Shown here piece by piece: positions 44,731 to 54,140 of a DNA stretch of 64,000 bases. This DNA comes from Bremerella sp. JC817 (GTDB lineage: Bacteria > Planctomycetota > Planctomycetia > Pirellulales > Pirellulaceae), in NCBI RefSeq assembly GCF_040718835.1, contig NZ_JBFEFG010000274.1, positions 310,001 through 374,000 on the forward strand, read 5' to 3'. The translations under genes and the position numbers were made by a program. Positions within the stretch are counted from its first letter, which is position 1. Each line of letters begins with the position of its first letter. The notes beneath the pieces were generated by a model. The model saw only the letters and a list, made by a program, of their open reading frames with translations. It was not told where the DNA came from and ran no database searches.

Positions 44731-45195
44731 CTATTTGCTGGTAAGCTCCAACTGCAGTTCATTGGATTGATCGGCGAGGATCGTGGTACTAAAACCCGAG
44801 GAACCTGGATCTTCGTATCGCTTCGGCGTGTGATAAATCATCACGAGTTCCGGAAACTTCCCGTGCTTTCGGTGATAGGCATCCACGTCATGGACGATGT
44901 GCTCAGGATCGGGCTCAGACTTAGAGACACCGACCTGGTATTCACCAGGAAAGACGCCATCACCAGGATTCGAGGTTCCCATGATCGCCATCCCCTGGGC
45001 ATCGGTTCGTCCGTAAGCCGACCGACCGTTCCCAACGGGAGCAAATGTGATATTAGCATTTTCAACGGGCTGTCCATCCATCGTCACCATGACAGTTGAA
45101 TAGCTGGCCCCCGGTTGCACTGAGCCTGGACCAAAGCATCCCGAAGTGGAAAGCAATGCCAGGAACAAAAAGAATGTGGTCGACGATCGACTCAT
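44731..45195 (-). CDS. lipoprotein with carboxypeptidase-regulatory-like beta fold
   Basis: 154 aa from ATG 45195, with GGAG ten bases upstream; an ATG at 45213 is an alternative. Signal peptide and lipobox LSTSGC. The mature part is a small beta-sandwich (VMVTMDGQPVENANITFAPVGNGRSAYGRTDAQGMA) typical of transthyretin/carboxypeptidase-regulatory-like domains in planctomycetes. It directly follows a DUF1559 gene, a frequent pairing in this phylum and one that recurs here at 57410/58467 with a different lipoprotein. Function unknown. Confidence 0.85.
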   Translation of the reverse strand: MSRSSTTFFLFLALLSTSGCFGPGSVQPGASYSTVMVTMDGQPVENANITFAPVGNGRSAYGRTDAQGMAIMGTSNPGDGVFPGEYQVGVSKSEPDPEHIVHDVDAYHRKHGKFPELVMIYHTPKRYEDPGSSGFSTTILADQSNELQLELTSK

Positions 45196-45309
45196 GAAGT
45201 CAAACTCCAGCATCTGTAACGAGTGGTTTAGGCGGCAATAGAAGAAAAGCGTTCCGGCAAGCTTCCGAGCGTTGAGAAAAAGCGGCGGAAGCTTTCATCG
45301 TGACGCTCA

Positions 45310-46335
45310 TTAGCGACTCGCCACGTCACCGCCACTACGCGTTCCCATCGCTCCCCAAACGCCGTAAGGCGAGGCACCACTATATTCCCAATTCGCAGCC
45401 AGATTACCCGTGTCGATCGTTTCTGAAATGAACGTGACCGAACCGTCGCCAAAAAGCGTGTTCGCTCCACCTGGATGGTAGCTATTGGCTGTCGCGTAGA
45501 TCTTGTCTTTTTCATTTCCCCAGCGGCTACAGCTTGGGGCATTCGGAGGAAGAACGGTGTTCAAACCAACAAAAGCAGGAGCACCGTCTGACCAACGGGT
45601 TCCGGAGTAGGTGTGGTAAGAGGTCGCCCCCTCAACGTACATGCCGCCCAACCCACGCATATCCATGCAACGATTGGCCTTTCCACCGTCAACAAATGCG
45701 TTGTCGACACGCACGATACCGCCTCGAATCTTCATTCCATCGACACCGATGCAACGTTCGCCCATGGCGACCGTGTTACTTAGGCCATCGGTGATGTCGC
45801 GAAACCCCTTGTAGTGATAGCGCGAGAACATTCCTCGCCCCTCAAACTCATTGGTTCGATCGTTCGATGCCGAGGCATCTTCGAAGCGATTCAGTGGCTG
45901 GTCGCCTGCCGAGAAGCAATAGTTTGTCTTACCGAGGTGCCCAGTCGCTGGAGTACTATCGGATGGGCACAGCAAGCCGGCGACCTGTGTGTTGTTCGGA
46001 GCCCAGTCCTCCCACGGATCTTGCGTGAAGTTGTCTTGTGCGTACTGCTCCCACAGTGCCCGCTGCTCCAGGAACGGAAGCAGACCAATAAAACCGCTCA
46101 ATCGACCATGGTTCCCGAGGGGCGTACTACCGCCCGACATAGCTGGCAGTTTGCCATAGGTATCATGATAGTTATGCAGAGCGAGGCCCAACTGCTTCAG
46201 GTTGTTGGTGCAATTCATCCGGCGTGCTGCTTCACGAGCCTGTTGAACGGCAGGTAAAAGAAGTGCGATCAGTACTCCGATAATGGCGATGACGACCAAG
46301 AGTTCAACGAGCGTAAAGCCACGTGAGTTTCTCAT
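45310..46335 (-). CDS. DUF1559 prepilin-like protein
   Basis: 341 aa from ATG 46335; the longer TTG start adds two residues. Prepilin leader [31 protein letters not shown], then [30 protein letters not shown], the core of the family. Later come LCPSDSTPATG, GLSNTVAMGERC and the C-terminal H-x9-DG motif (HPGGANTLFGDGS). It precedes the lipoprotein gene at 45195 by 114 bp on the same strand, so they are probably co-transcribed. The leader and helix closely match the copy at 57410. Confidence 0.93.
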   Translation of the reverse strand: MRNSRGFTLVELLVVIAIIGVLIALLLPAVQQAREAARRMNCTNNLKQLGLALHNYHDTYGKLPAMSGGSTPLGNHGRLSGFIGLLPFLEQRALWEQYAQDNFTQDPWEDWAPNNTQVAGLLCPSDSTPATGHLGKTNYCFSAGDQPLNRFEDASASNDRTNEFEGRGMFSRYHYKGFRDITDGLSNTVAMGERCIGVDGMKIRGGIVRVDNAFVDGGKANRCMDMRGLGGMYVEGATSYHTYSGTRWSDGAPAFVGLNTVLPPNAPSCSRWGNEKDKIYATANSYHPGGANTLFGDGSVTFISETIDTGNLAANWEYSGASPYGVWGAMGTRSGGDVASR

Positions 46336-46678
46336 AAACAATCCCGAATTAGTGCGACAGAGTGCGAATGATCTTCACAGAGTGAATTCGTGTTAAATAT
46401 TAGCAAAGACTCAAATAAACGAACACCTTTTTTGCGACGTCGCTTCGAATCATCCCGCTGGAACTTACGACAAAAACTTTCTTTTTATGGTTACCAACCC
46501 GCGTTAGAAACGACAACTAAGCAATCACCACCGTTAAATTTGGCTAACACGGTCGAGATGCTCCTTAGAGATCTTTATGTCGTTGCGTGGCTGGAAAGAG
46601 ACAGCGATTTTTGCAGAGTGAAATCACTCAGAAAAACTGGATTAAAACAGTTTGTTCTATCGCACATTGTGAGGTGAC
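46336..46678. other. AT-rich intergenic region
   Basis: 343 bp between the DUF1559 gene and the ABC permease gene, more AT-rich than the rest of the window. It likely holds the promoter of the DUF1559-lipoprotein pair. An open frame at 46390 (95 codons) has no ribosome binding site and no similarity I know. Confidence 0.5.
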
Positions 46679-47536
46679 TTAGCTACTCGCGCTGCGGTAA
46701 CTTCGCAGCGACGCCTTGAAGACCCAGCGCGAGAACCACAGGCTCATGCCGGTCGCTACGAGCATGTAGATTGGCAGGGCCCACATCTGCGTTTCGCTGA
46801 CGCCGAATGGCTGAGCCATGATCCGGGCCGGCACGTTCACCACGATCAAGATCGGGATCGCAAAGGTGAAGATCAACTGCAGCGACATCCCCAGCGTACC
46901 GGCGTTGTAGATCTCCATCGGGTAACGCGAGAAACTGGTGATATAGAACCAGAAGTCGTACAGCGATGTATTGCGGCCGAGCCAGATGCTGGAAGCGGCC
47001 AGCACGATCATCAAGCTGTAAAGGATCGCCACGCCGCAAAGTAGGAAGATGACGAACGTCACCACCATGGTCGCGGTTAACACGATCGGCTGCTCAGGGC
47101 GATGCGTCAGCTGATAAAGGCTGATTCCCATCAGCAGCAAACCGAACAGAAAGTTGGCGGTGGAAGGCCAGTTCACTTTCTCGAAGCTGACGAGGAACTG
47201 CGTATCGATCGGCTTCAGCAGGGCGAAGTCGAGCTTGCCGGTACGGATCAATTCCGAGAACTCTTGAATGTTCGGCATGAAGAACATCTGCACTAGGCTG
47301 TTCACCAGCAGAGTCGTCGCCAGAAAGACGAAGAACTCCCACTTTCCCCAACCTGTGTTAGGTCCGATCGAATTGGTGTAGCTGAAGATAAGCAGATAGA
47401 ACCCAAGGTTCATAATCACCCACGACAAGCTCGAAACACATTCGATCCAGAAGTTCGAGCGAAAGCTCAGATCGCGAACCAGGCTGTTTCGCAAAAACAT
47501 GTAAAACACGGCTGCATACGAAGGTCGATCTTCCAT
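46679..47536 (-). CDS. ABC-2 type transporter permease
   Basis: 285 aa with six transmembrane helices; begins with a cytoplasmic stretch (SYAAVFYMFLRNSLVRDLSFRSNFWIE). QEFSELIRTGKLDFALLKPID is the conserved cytoplasmic loop of this permease group (DUF990-like, COG3694). It ends four bases before the ABC partner's stop region, in an operon with the permease at 47541 and the ATPase at 48405. Probably exports a lipid, polysaccharide or drug; substrate unknown. Confidence 0.9.
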   Translation of the reverse strand: MEDRPSYAAVFYMFLRNSLVRDLSFRSNFWIECVSSLSWVIMNLGFYLLIFSYTNSIGPNTGWGKWEFFVFLATTLLVNSLVQMFFMPNIQEFSELIRTGKLDFALLKPIDTQFLVSFEKVNWPSTANFLFGLLLMGISLYQLTHRPEQPIVLTATMVVTFVIFLLCGVAILYSLMIVLAASSIWLGRNTSLYDFWFYITSFSRYPMEIYNAGTLGMSLQLIFTFAIPILIVVNVPARIMAQPFGVSETQMWALPIYMLVATGMSLWFSRWVFKASLRSYRSASS

Positions 47537-47540
47537 ACGT

Positions 47541-48386
47541 TTAACCTCCGTAAGCGCTGTACTGCTTCACGCCGTAATGAAACGACAGACGCGAGGCGAT
47601 GATAAAGAAGACAACCCAGCCGACCTGAACGACCAGTCCCCAGAACAACTCTGGTCCGGTGATCTTTTCCAGAAACACGGCTGCCGGGAAGTACGCCAGG
47701 TACATCAGCGGCAACGACTTCACAATCAGTGCCCAAGGACCACCCAACTCATTCAGCATGTCCAGCGGAAACATGTGTCCCGACAGGAAGAACGTGAACA
47801 GCATGTACACGAACAGCAGCGAGCGCACTTCCAGGAACCAGAAACCGATCATGCCGATCGTGGCTTCCATGAAGAACCCCAGCATGAACGACAACACCAG
47901 CGAGGTGAAGTAAGCCGCCAACACATGTCCTGGCGGCCAGCCGGAAAAGTAGCCGCGGCACAGAAAGAACACGATCGCAAACGGCACCGCCGCCACGATG
48001 TAGTAAGTCAGCTTGTGGGCGATTCGATTCAGCAGGAAGAACGAAATCAGATCGAGCGGCTGAATCAGGTACTTCTTGATTTCCCCTTCGCGGATCTGCA
48101 AGGCAATGCCAGAGGCCAAACCTGGCATGCTGGAGAATGCTCGCGAGATGGTCGACAGCAAGTAATACGCGACAATGTTGTAATACGTATAGCCGACGAT
48201 CTCTGCGTTTCCGCTGCTTTCTCCTTTGGCCGAAAAGATGGCCGACCAAAGGAAGATTTGCGTCAGGATCGGCAGGAACCGCATTAAGGTTCCCAGCATG
48301 AAGTCGCCGCGATAGACGAGCTTCTCGTGGAAGTTGATTTGAAAGATGGCCCACCAGGTGGAGGCCCGAGCGGCAAGGTCTGCCAT
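47541..48386 (-). CDS. ABC-2 type transporter permease
   Basis: 281 aa, six helices, COG4587-like. IREGEIKKYLIQPLDLISFFLLNRIAHKL is the loop equivalent to the one in the other permease; the two probably form a heterodimer. The gene starts 18 bp after the ATPase ends and stops four bases before the second permease starts. Confidence 0.9.
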   Translation of the reverse strand: MADLAARASTWWAIFQINFHEKLVYRGDFMLGTLMRFLPILTQIFLWSAIFSAKGESSGNAEIVGYTYYNIVAYYLLSTISRAFSSMPGLASGIALQIREGEIKKYLIQPLDLISFFLLNRIAHKLTYYIVAAVPFAIVFFLCRGYFSGWPPGHVLAAYFTSLVLSFMLGFFMEATIGMIGFWFLEVRSLLFVYMLFTFFLSGHMFPLDMLNELGGPWALIVKSLPLMYLAYFPAAVFLEKITGPELFWGLVVQVGWVVFFIIASRLSFHYGVKQYSAYGG

Positions 48387-48404
48387 GATCGATTCTCCAG
48401 GGGC

Positions 48405-49430
48405 TTAGGACGAAGCTTCCGCCAGTTTTTCGTTGGCCGACTTGTCGCCAGGATGTGCCAGCGAGAAGACATCGGCGATCACTTCTTCCAGCGGAGGATC
48501 TTCCACCCCGACGTCGGCCAGTTCGTATTGATCGAGCACCGACGCCAGGACTTCGCCAACTCGAGAACGGTCGACCCGCAGTTTCACCTTCGGGTAGTCC
48601 TCGGAGATGACATCGCCGAACCGAGCCAGGCTTCCCTGGGCGTTATCGTCGGCGAAGGTCAGCGTGACGATCTTGTAGCCACCAAACCGATCAATGATCC
48701 CGCTCAACGAGCCGTCGTAGATAATGACGCCATGGGCGATCACCACCACGCGTTGGCACAACGCGGCGATATCTTTCATGTAGTGGCTGGTCAGCAGGAC
48801 CGTGATTTTGCGTTCCTGCTGATAATGCTTCAGAAACTGCTGAATGTTATGCTGGGCGACCACGTCGAGCCCGATCGTCGGTTCGTCGAGGAACAGCACG
48901 TCGGGCGAGTGGAGCAGGGCGGCGATCAGTTCCATTTTCATCCGCTCGCCGAGCGACAAAGCACGAACCGGTTGCGAAAGGAGCTCTTTCACCCCCAGCA
49001 GATCGACTAGTTCGTCTTGCGAACGCTGGAACTGGTCGGCGTCGATCCGATAGATCTTCTGGTGGAGCCGGAAGCTGTCCTGGGCCGGCAAATCCCACCA
49101 CAGCTGGTTTTTCTGCCCCATCACCAGGGCAAACCGGCGGCGATAGGCGTTATCGCGGTGCCAAGGGACGTGCCCCATGACCGTGGCCGAGCCGGAAGTT
49201 GGATTGATCACCCCCGAGAGCAGCTTGAGGGTGGTTGTCTTCCCCGCTCCATTGGGGCCGAGAAAGGCGACGAATTCTCCCTGATCGACGGTCAAATCGA
49301 TACCTTTGACCGCTTCCACCGTCTTGTATTGACGGTGAAACAGGCCGCGAATCGAGGAGAGCAGGCCTTCCTGCTTCTGATAGACCTGGTAGGTCTTGGT
49401 CAATTTTTCGATCTGGATGATTGGTGGCAT
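48405..49430 (-). CDS. ABC transporter ATP-binding protein
   Basis: 341 aa from ATG 49430; the frame is open to 49652 but that stretch has no protein character. Walker [13 protein letters not shown], signature [11 protein letters not shown], Walker [14 protein letters not shown], and a switch His (LLTSHYM). A C-terminal extension (about 250-341) is variable. The upstream TATAAT is six bases before the ATG, so the mRNA may be leaderless. It powers the two permeases listed next to it. Confidence 0.94.
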   Translation of the reverse strand: MPPIIQIEKLTKTYQVYQKQEGLLSSIRGLFHRQYKTVEAVKGIDLTVDQGEFVAFLGPNGAGKTTTLKLLSGVINPTSGSATVMGHVPWHRDNAYRRRFALVMGQKNQLWWDLPAQDSFRLHQKIYRIDADQFQRSQDELVDLLGVKELLSQPVRALSLGERMKMELIAALLHSPDVLFLDEPTIGLDVVAQHNIQQFLKHYQQERKITVLLTSHYMKDIAALCQRVVVIAHGVIIYDGSLSGIIDRFGGYKIVTLTFADDNAQGSLARFGDVISEDYPKVKLRVDRSRVGEVLASVLDQYELADVGVEDPPLEEVIADVFSLAHPGDKSANEKLAEASS

Positions 49431-49436
49431 GTGCAG

Positions 49437-49442
49437 ATTATA
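49437..49442 (-). promoter_or_regulatory. -10 element of the ABC operon, leaderless
   Basis: TATAAT on the minus strand, six bases before the ATG at 49430. That spacing gives a transcript beginning at the A of the start codon. No convincing -35 is seen. Confidence 0.55.
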
Positions 49443-49484
49443 AACCAGGGGGCAAAAGCGGACAGTTGCCGGGCCCCCCTCGCG

Positions 49485-49513
49485 TTGTGGCAATATGGGG
49501 TATTCGCTATAAT
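49485..49513 (+). promoter_or_regulatory. sigma-70 promoter of ispF
   Basis: TTGTGG, 17-bp spacer, TATAAT. The spacing is ideal. The predicted leader to the ispF ATG (49598) is about 77 nt. Confidence 0.75.
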
Positions 49514-49597
49514 CGCCGCGCTTTCGGGCGTGTTTTCCGGTCAGGGAGATCGGATCAGCCCTTCTGCGAGGATCGATCGCTTCGGGAATTATTACGG

Positions 49598-50074
49598 ATG
49601 ATACGAATTGGTCTCGGACACGACACCCATCGGCTTGCCGACGGTGGTCCACTAATTTTAGGTGGCCTCGAGATTCCGCACGACAAACATCTGGTTGGAC
49701 ACAGTGATGCCGACGCTTTGATGCACGCCATCACCGATGCGTTACTGGGTGCGGCCAATCTTCCTGACATTGGGCAGCTTTTTCCCAATACGGACGAGGA
49801 AAACCGCGGACGTTCGTCCAGCGAATTTCTAAAACTGGCCTATCAAAAGGTGCTCGACGAGGGGTGGACGCTCATCAACCTCGACGCAGTCATCCATGCC
49901 CAGCGGCCGAAACTGGCCGATTTGAAGTCGTTGATGCAGATCCGAATTGCGGAACTTCTGCATGTCTCGCCGGAAGATATCGGCATCAAAGCCAAGACCG
50001 GCGAAAGCGTCGGCAGCATTGGCCGCGAAGAGTCGATCGAAGTCCAGTGCGTTTGCCTGTTGCGAAGAGTCTAG
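49598..50074 (+). CDS. ispF: 2-C-methyl-D-erythritol 2,4-cyclodiphosphate synthase
   Basis: 158 aa. GLGHDTHRL (zinc ligands Asp and His), [22 protein letters not shown] and [11 protein letters not shown] are the IspF signatures. It closes the cyclic diphosphate ring in the non-mevalonate isoprenoid pathway. The ATG at 49598 lies in a long open frame that runs back to 49421; the family starts at MIRIGLGHD. cysS follows 55 bp downstream. Confidence 0.96.
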   Translation: MIRIGLGHDTHRLADGGPLILGGLEIPHDKHLVGHSDADALMHAITDALLGAANLPDIGQLFPNTDEENRGRSSSEFLKLAYQKVLDEGWTLINLDAVIHAQRPKLADLKSLMQIRIAELLHVSPEDIGIKAKTGESVGSIGREESIEVQCVCLLRRV

Positions 50075-50129
50075 TTTCGTTCCTTTCCACCTAATACCCA
50101 GCCCCTTAGCGGTCCTTAAAGGCAAGAAC

Positions 50130-51671
50130 ATGAGTAACCTCCGGGTCTACAACACACTGAGCCGTACCAAGGAAGAGTTCAAAACGGTCGAACCCGGCAA
50201 AGTCGGCATCTACCTTTGCGGACCAACGGTCTACGCCGAAGCCCACATCGGGCACATGGTGGGTCCCGTCATCTTCGATACCGTCAAGCGTTACCTCGCA
50301 CACAGCGGTTACGACGTCCGCCTGGTGGTCAACATCACCGACGTCGACGACAAGCTGATCCACAAGGCGAACGAGCGCAAGATGACCATGCTCGAAGTCG
50401 CCGAAGAGAACATCAAGGATTACCTGAGCAACCTCGCCGCGCTGAACGTGACGACCATCGACGACATGCCACGGGCCACCGCCTGCATGGACGACATCAT
50501 CAAGTTCGTCGAAGACCTGATCGCCAAGGGCTTTGCTTACGATGTCGATGGCGACGTCTTCTTTGAAGTCAGCAAAGATCCGCAGTACGGCAAGCTGACC
50601 AACCGCAGTGTCGACGCCATGCAGGGGGAAGGGGGCGGTGCCGCCGCCAGCAAGCGTTCGCCAGGCGACTTCGCACTGTGGAAGAAAGCCAAGCCGGGCG
50701 AACCTTCGTGGGACAGCCCCTGGGGCAAGGGTCGCCCTGGCTGGCACATCGAATGCTCGGCCATGAGCAAAGGGATTTTGGGCGAAACATTCGACATCCA
50801 CGGTGGTGGTTTGGACCTTACCTTCCCACACCATGAAAACGAAATCGCTCAAAGCGAATGCTGCCACGGCAAGCCCATGGTCAACTATTGGATGCACAAC
50901 GGTCTGCTCCGCAGCGATCCAAGTGCCGGCAAGATCGGCGGCAAGGCGGAACGCGAAAAGGAAGCGACACCTGCCGACAACAACCCTGGCGGCAAGATGA
51001 GCCGTAGTGGTGGTGCTGGCGGTTTGCACTCGCTGATCGAGCGACAAAGCGGCGAGCGAATCCGCTTCTTCCTGCTGCGAACCCATTACCGCAGCACCAT
51101 TCTGTTCAGCGAGCCAGCGATCGAAGAAGCCGGCACCGGCCTGGAAACATTCTATCGCTTGTTCGAGCGATACGAACGGATCACCGGCAAGTCGTACTAC
51201 GACATCACGCCAGCCAAGACTCGCAAAGAAGGCGAAATCACCGCCGGCGACGACGCCTTGCTCGGCCTCCTGAAGAAGCATCGTGACGCCTATCTCGAAA
51301 AGATGGACGACGACTTCAACACCGGTGGCGGCGTGAGCGAACTGTTCGAGATCGTCCGTGCGGTCAACAAGTCGATCGATCAGGAAAAGCTCGAAGAGAA
51401 CAAGGACGCCGATACCAGTGCCCTCGATCAGGCGATGGCTACGCTGCGGGAACTGACTTCCATCCTCGGTCTGTTTTCGGAAAAGCCCGAAACCGATTCG
51501 AGCGAAGACGCCGGTCTGGTCGACCAACTGATGAGCCTGGTCATCGAGATCCGGGCGAACTCGCGAAAGAAGAAAGACTTCGAAACGAGCGACCTCATTC
51601 GCGACCGTTTGACCGAATGCGGGATCACGCTCGAAGACCGCAAAGATGGCACGCTCTGGCGAAAAGGCTAG
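50130..51671 (+). CDS. cysS: cysteinyl-tRNA synthetase
   Basis: 513 aa from ATG 50130 with AAAGG eight bases upstream. Class I synthetase: CGPTVYAEAHIGH (zinc Cys30 and the HIGH box 39-42), HIECSAMSK (zinc), HHENEIAQSE (zinc), and KMSRS in place of KMSKS. A short insertion (GGKAEREKEATPADNNPGG) sits just before the KMSRS loop. The C-terminal helical DALR-type domain is normal. The KMSRS change is conservative and unlikely to abolish activity. Confidence 0.95.
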   Translation: MSNLRVYNTLSRTKEEFKTVEPGKVGIYLCGPTVYAEAHIGHMVGPVIFDTVKRYLAHSGYDVRLVVNITDVDDKLIHKANERKMTMLEVAEENIKDYLSNLAALNVTTIDDMPRATACMDDIIKFVEDLIAKGFAYDVDGDVFFEVSKDPQYGKLTNRSVDAMQGEGGGAAASKRSPGDFALWKKAKPGEPSWDSPWGKGRPGWHIECSAMSKGILGETFDIHGGGLDLTFPHHENEIAQSECCHGKPMVNYWMHNGLLRSDPSAGKIGGKAEREKEATPADNNPGGKMSRSGGAGGLHSLIERQSGERIRFFLLRTHYRSTILFSEPAIEEAGTGLETFYRLFERYERITGKSYYDITPAKTRKEGEITAGDDALLGLLKKHRDAYLEKMDDDFNTGGGVSELFEIVRAVNKSIDQEKLEENKDADTSALDQAMATLRELTSILGLFSEKPETDSSEDAGLVDQLMSLVIEIRANSRKKKDFETSDLIRDRLTECGITLEDRKDGTLWRKG

Positions 51672-51779
51672 GCCATCCTCGTCGGCTGCCTCGCCACTGA
51701 TTTCACGCGAGGCAGCCACGTCGCTTGGTTCGTACTTCCGTGCCATGCTGTTTCAGCGGTTTCATCCTGTGAAAGTCTC

Positions 51780-52274
51780 ATGCAGAAACGAATTCTCGGT
51801 ATCGATCCAGGCTTGAACATCACCGGCTACGGGGTGATCGACGTCGGCCCTAGTGGAATTTCGATCGTGGAAGCCGGGGTCGTCCGCGGAAAGACTCGCG
51901 GCGAGATCCCGGCCCGCGTTCGCGAGATTCACGAAGGCATCACCGAAGTCATCACCGCGCTCAAGCCGACCGTGATGGCGATGGAAGAACTGTACTCTCA
52001 TTACGAACGCCCCAAGACTGCCATCATCATGGGGCATGCACGCGGCGTGTTGTGCCTGGCCGCGGCGCAGCATGACATGACCTTTCATAGCTACGCGGCA
52101 ACGCAAATTAAACGCATCCTTACTGGCAGTGGGCGAGCCCCGAAAAGCCAGATGCAAGACTCGATCCGCCGCGAACTGAAGCTTTCCGCCGTACCGGAAC
52201 CGCCGGACGTGGCCGACGCGTTGGCCGTGGCGTTGTGCCATCACTACCTCAGCAAAGTTGCGACCGCGATCTAG
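51780..52274 (+). CDS. ruvC: Holliday junction resolvase RuvC
   Basis: 164 aa. ILGIDPGLNITGYGVI holds the first catalytic Asp, followed by MAMEELYSHYERPKTAIIMGHARG with a catalytic Glu, and DVADALAVALCHHY with a C-terminal acidic residue. It cleaves Holliday junctions after branch migration. ruvA follows in an operon; ruvB lies 3.8 kb further. Confidence 0.95.
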   Translation: MQKRILGIDPGLNITGYGVIDVGPSGISIVEAGVVRGKTRGEIPARVREIHEGITEVITALKPTVMAMEELYSHYERPKTAIIMGHARGVLCLAAAQHDMTFHSYAATQIKRILTGSGRAPKSQMQDSIRRELKLSAVPEPPDVADALAVALCHHYLSKVATAI

Positions 52275-52304
52275 CGGTATTCTTTCCAGAAACGGACTTC
52301 ACTC

Positions 52305-52934
52305 TTGATCACCAAAATCACCGGCAAGCTTGTTTCGGTTGAACTCACAAGTGTCACGCTGGGCATCGACGCCTTCGAATATGAAGTGCTGGTGCCAGAG
52401 TTTGTCCGCCGCCAGGTCCAAGGCCAGATTGGCCAGAAGGTTTCGTTCTTCACGATCAATTACCTCGACGGCGATCCTTCCCGAGGCCGCATGACCCCGC
52501 GACTGGTCGGTTTTTCGAACCATATCGAACGAGAGTTTTTCGAGCTGTTTTGCTCGGTGGACGGGGTCGGCGTGAAAAAAGCTTTGCGAGCAATGGTCCG
52601 TCCGGTCCAAGAAGTCGCCAATCAGATCGAACAACAGGACGCCAAGGGTCTGTCGGCCCTCCCAGGCATCGGTCCGGCCACCGCCGACCGGATTGTGGCG
52701 AAGCTGCGCCGCAAGGTTCCGAAGTTCGCCCTGTTGATTACCGGGGCCGATGGAGAATCGGCCGAAGCCTCGCGCGATGTCGTTACCGAAACGTTCGAGG
52801 TGCTGCTGCAACTGGGGCACAGCGAGACCCAGGCCCGCAAGCTGCTGGACAAGGCCATGGCCGAGAAAAAGAGCTACAAGGACGTGGATTCCCTCGTTCA
52901 GGCAGTGTACAAAATTGCTCATCAAGAGGGATAA
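52305..52934 (+). CDS. ruvA: Holliday junction branch-migration protein RuvA
   Basis: 209 aa. The start is TTG at 52305: the encoded [12 protein letters not shown] matches the family N-terminus, and no ATG lies nearby. OB-like domain I, helix-hairpin-helix regions ([19 protein letters not shown] and similar), then a C-terminal domain III ([17 protein letters not shown]). It tetramerises on Holliday junctions. The gene lies 30 bp after ruvC. Confidence 0.95.
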   Translation: MITKITGKLVSVELTSVTLGIDAFEYEVLVPEFVRRQVQGQIGQKVSFFTINYLDGDPSRGRMTPRLVGFSNHIEREFFELFCSVDGVGVKKALRAMVRPVQEVANQIEQQDAKGLSALPGIGPATADRIVAKLRRKVPKFALLITGADGESAEASRDVVTETFEVLLQLGHSETQARKLLDKAMAEKKSYKDVDSLVQAVYKIAHQEG

Positions 52935-52973
52935 ACCTGTAAATCATCTCCATTTACCCCCAATCACGCTGCT

Positions 52974-54107
52974 ATGCCGGAAGTCGCTGACCACGAAGAC
53001 TCGTTGATCGCCTCCGAGGTTGTTTCGCACGATGAATTGGTTGCGGCGGAAATCGCCCAGCCGCATGGCGAACCTTGTTCCAGCTGTGGTTGCCCGATCG
53101 AACCGGGCGACAAGTTTTGCCCTGCCTGTGGTGCTCCGCACCAGGTCACCGTCGCCGAAGAGAAGAAGACGCCGGACGACGCCACGCTGAAGAAGTACTT
53201 CCACTGCCAGACCTGCGGTGCGAACGTCTCGATCGATCCGCAGGAACTAAGCTACGTCTGTCCATTTTGCGATTCGACCTACGTGGTGGAATACTCGCCC
53301 GACGTCAGCGGTCGGCAGTTGCCAGAGTTCGTCATCCCATTTCGGATCACGCAAGAGATGGCGATGGAGAAGTTTCGCAACTGGATCAAGGGCAACGCCT
53401 GGTATCGGCCAGGCGACTTGCACATGGCGGAAATCGAAGACAAGCTGCGCGGCGTTTACCTGCCGTTCTGGAGCTTCTCGATGCTCGCTCAAAGTGTCTG
53501 GAACGCTTCGATTGGTGAGTATTGGTACGAGACCGAAACTTACACCACGATGGAAAACGGCAAGATGGTCACCAAGACCCGCCGCGTCCAGCGAACCGAG
53601 TGGTGGCCGCTCAGCGGCAAGCATCATCAGTACTACAGCGGCTACATGATCTCGGCCAGCAAAGGCCTTAGCCAGGCCGACGCCGACCGCATCAAGCCGT
53701 TCTCGCCCTTGGCGGCCAAGCGTTACCAGCCTTACTTCCTGGCTGGCTGGGCGGCGGAAGAGTACCAGATGGAAATCGAAGACGCGAAGAAGATTTGCTA
53801 CGAGGAATTCTATCGTCGCGAGCGTAGCAACATCACGCGTTTCCTGCCTGGCGATACGAGCCGCGAGATGAACGTTCATACCGAGTTCTCTTTCGAGCAC
53901 TCTGACCTTTACCTGCTGCCGATCTATCTGCTGACCTACCGCTACAAAGATCAGGTCTATCGATTTCTGGTCAACGGTCAGACTGGATTGATCAACGGCG
54001 ACAAGCCGGTCTCGTGGACTCGCATTGGAGCGGCGATCGCGGCAGGGGTCTTTGCGGTAGTGGCCATCATTATTCTCGTCATGCTGCTTTCGGCTGTGAT
54101 GCGGTAA
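52974..54107 (+). CDS. zinc-ribbon membrane protein A, 377 aa
   Basis: Two N-terminal zinc ribbons: CSSCG...CPAC (about 35-60) and CQTCG...CPFC (about 80-105). A conserved middle region follows (ITQEMAMEKFRNWIKGNAWYRPGDL; LRGVYLPFWSFS; YYSGYMISASKGLS), then YKDQVYRFLVNGQTG and a C-terminal transmembrane helix at 350-373. It is paralogous to the next gene with the same blocks in the same order. A tail-anchored protein with cytoplasmic zinc ribbons is likely. Function unknown. It starts 39 bp after ruvA. Confidence 0.78.
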   Translation: MPEVADHEDSLIASEVVSHDELVAAEIAQPHGEPCSSCGCPIEPGDKFCPACGAPHQVTVAEEKKTPDDATLKKYFHCQTCGANVSIDPQELSYVCPFCDSTYVVEYSPDVSGRQLPEFVIPFRITQEMAMEKFRNWIKGNAWYRPGDLHMAEIEDKLRGVYLPFWSFSMLAQSVWNASIGEYWYETETYTTMENGKMVTKTRRVQRTEWWPLSGKHHQYYSGYMISASKGLSQADADRIKPFSPLAAKRYQPYFLAGWAAEEYQMEIEDAKKICYEEFYRRERSNITRFLPGDTSREMNVHTEFSFEHSDLYLLPIYLLTYRYKDQVYRFLVNGQTGLINGDKPVSWTRIGAAIAAGVFAVVAIIILVMLLSAVMR

Positions 54108-54140
54108 CAAAGTTCAGGCCAGCAAACGAAGCAAAACACC

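Noticed and set aside
46390..46677. 95-codon open frame in an AT-rich gap
   Set aside because: No ribosome binding site, no recognisable domain; likely chance.
50106..51746. 546-codon frame on the minus strand
   Set aside because: Antisense shadow of cysS.
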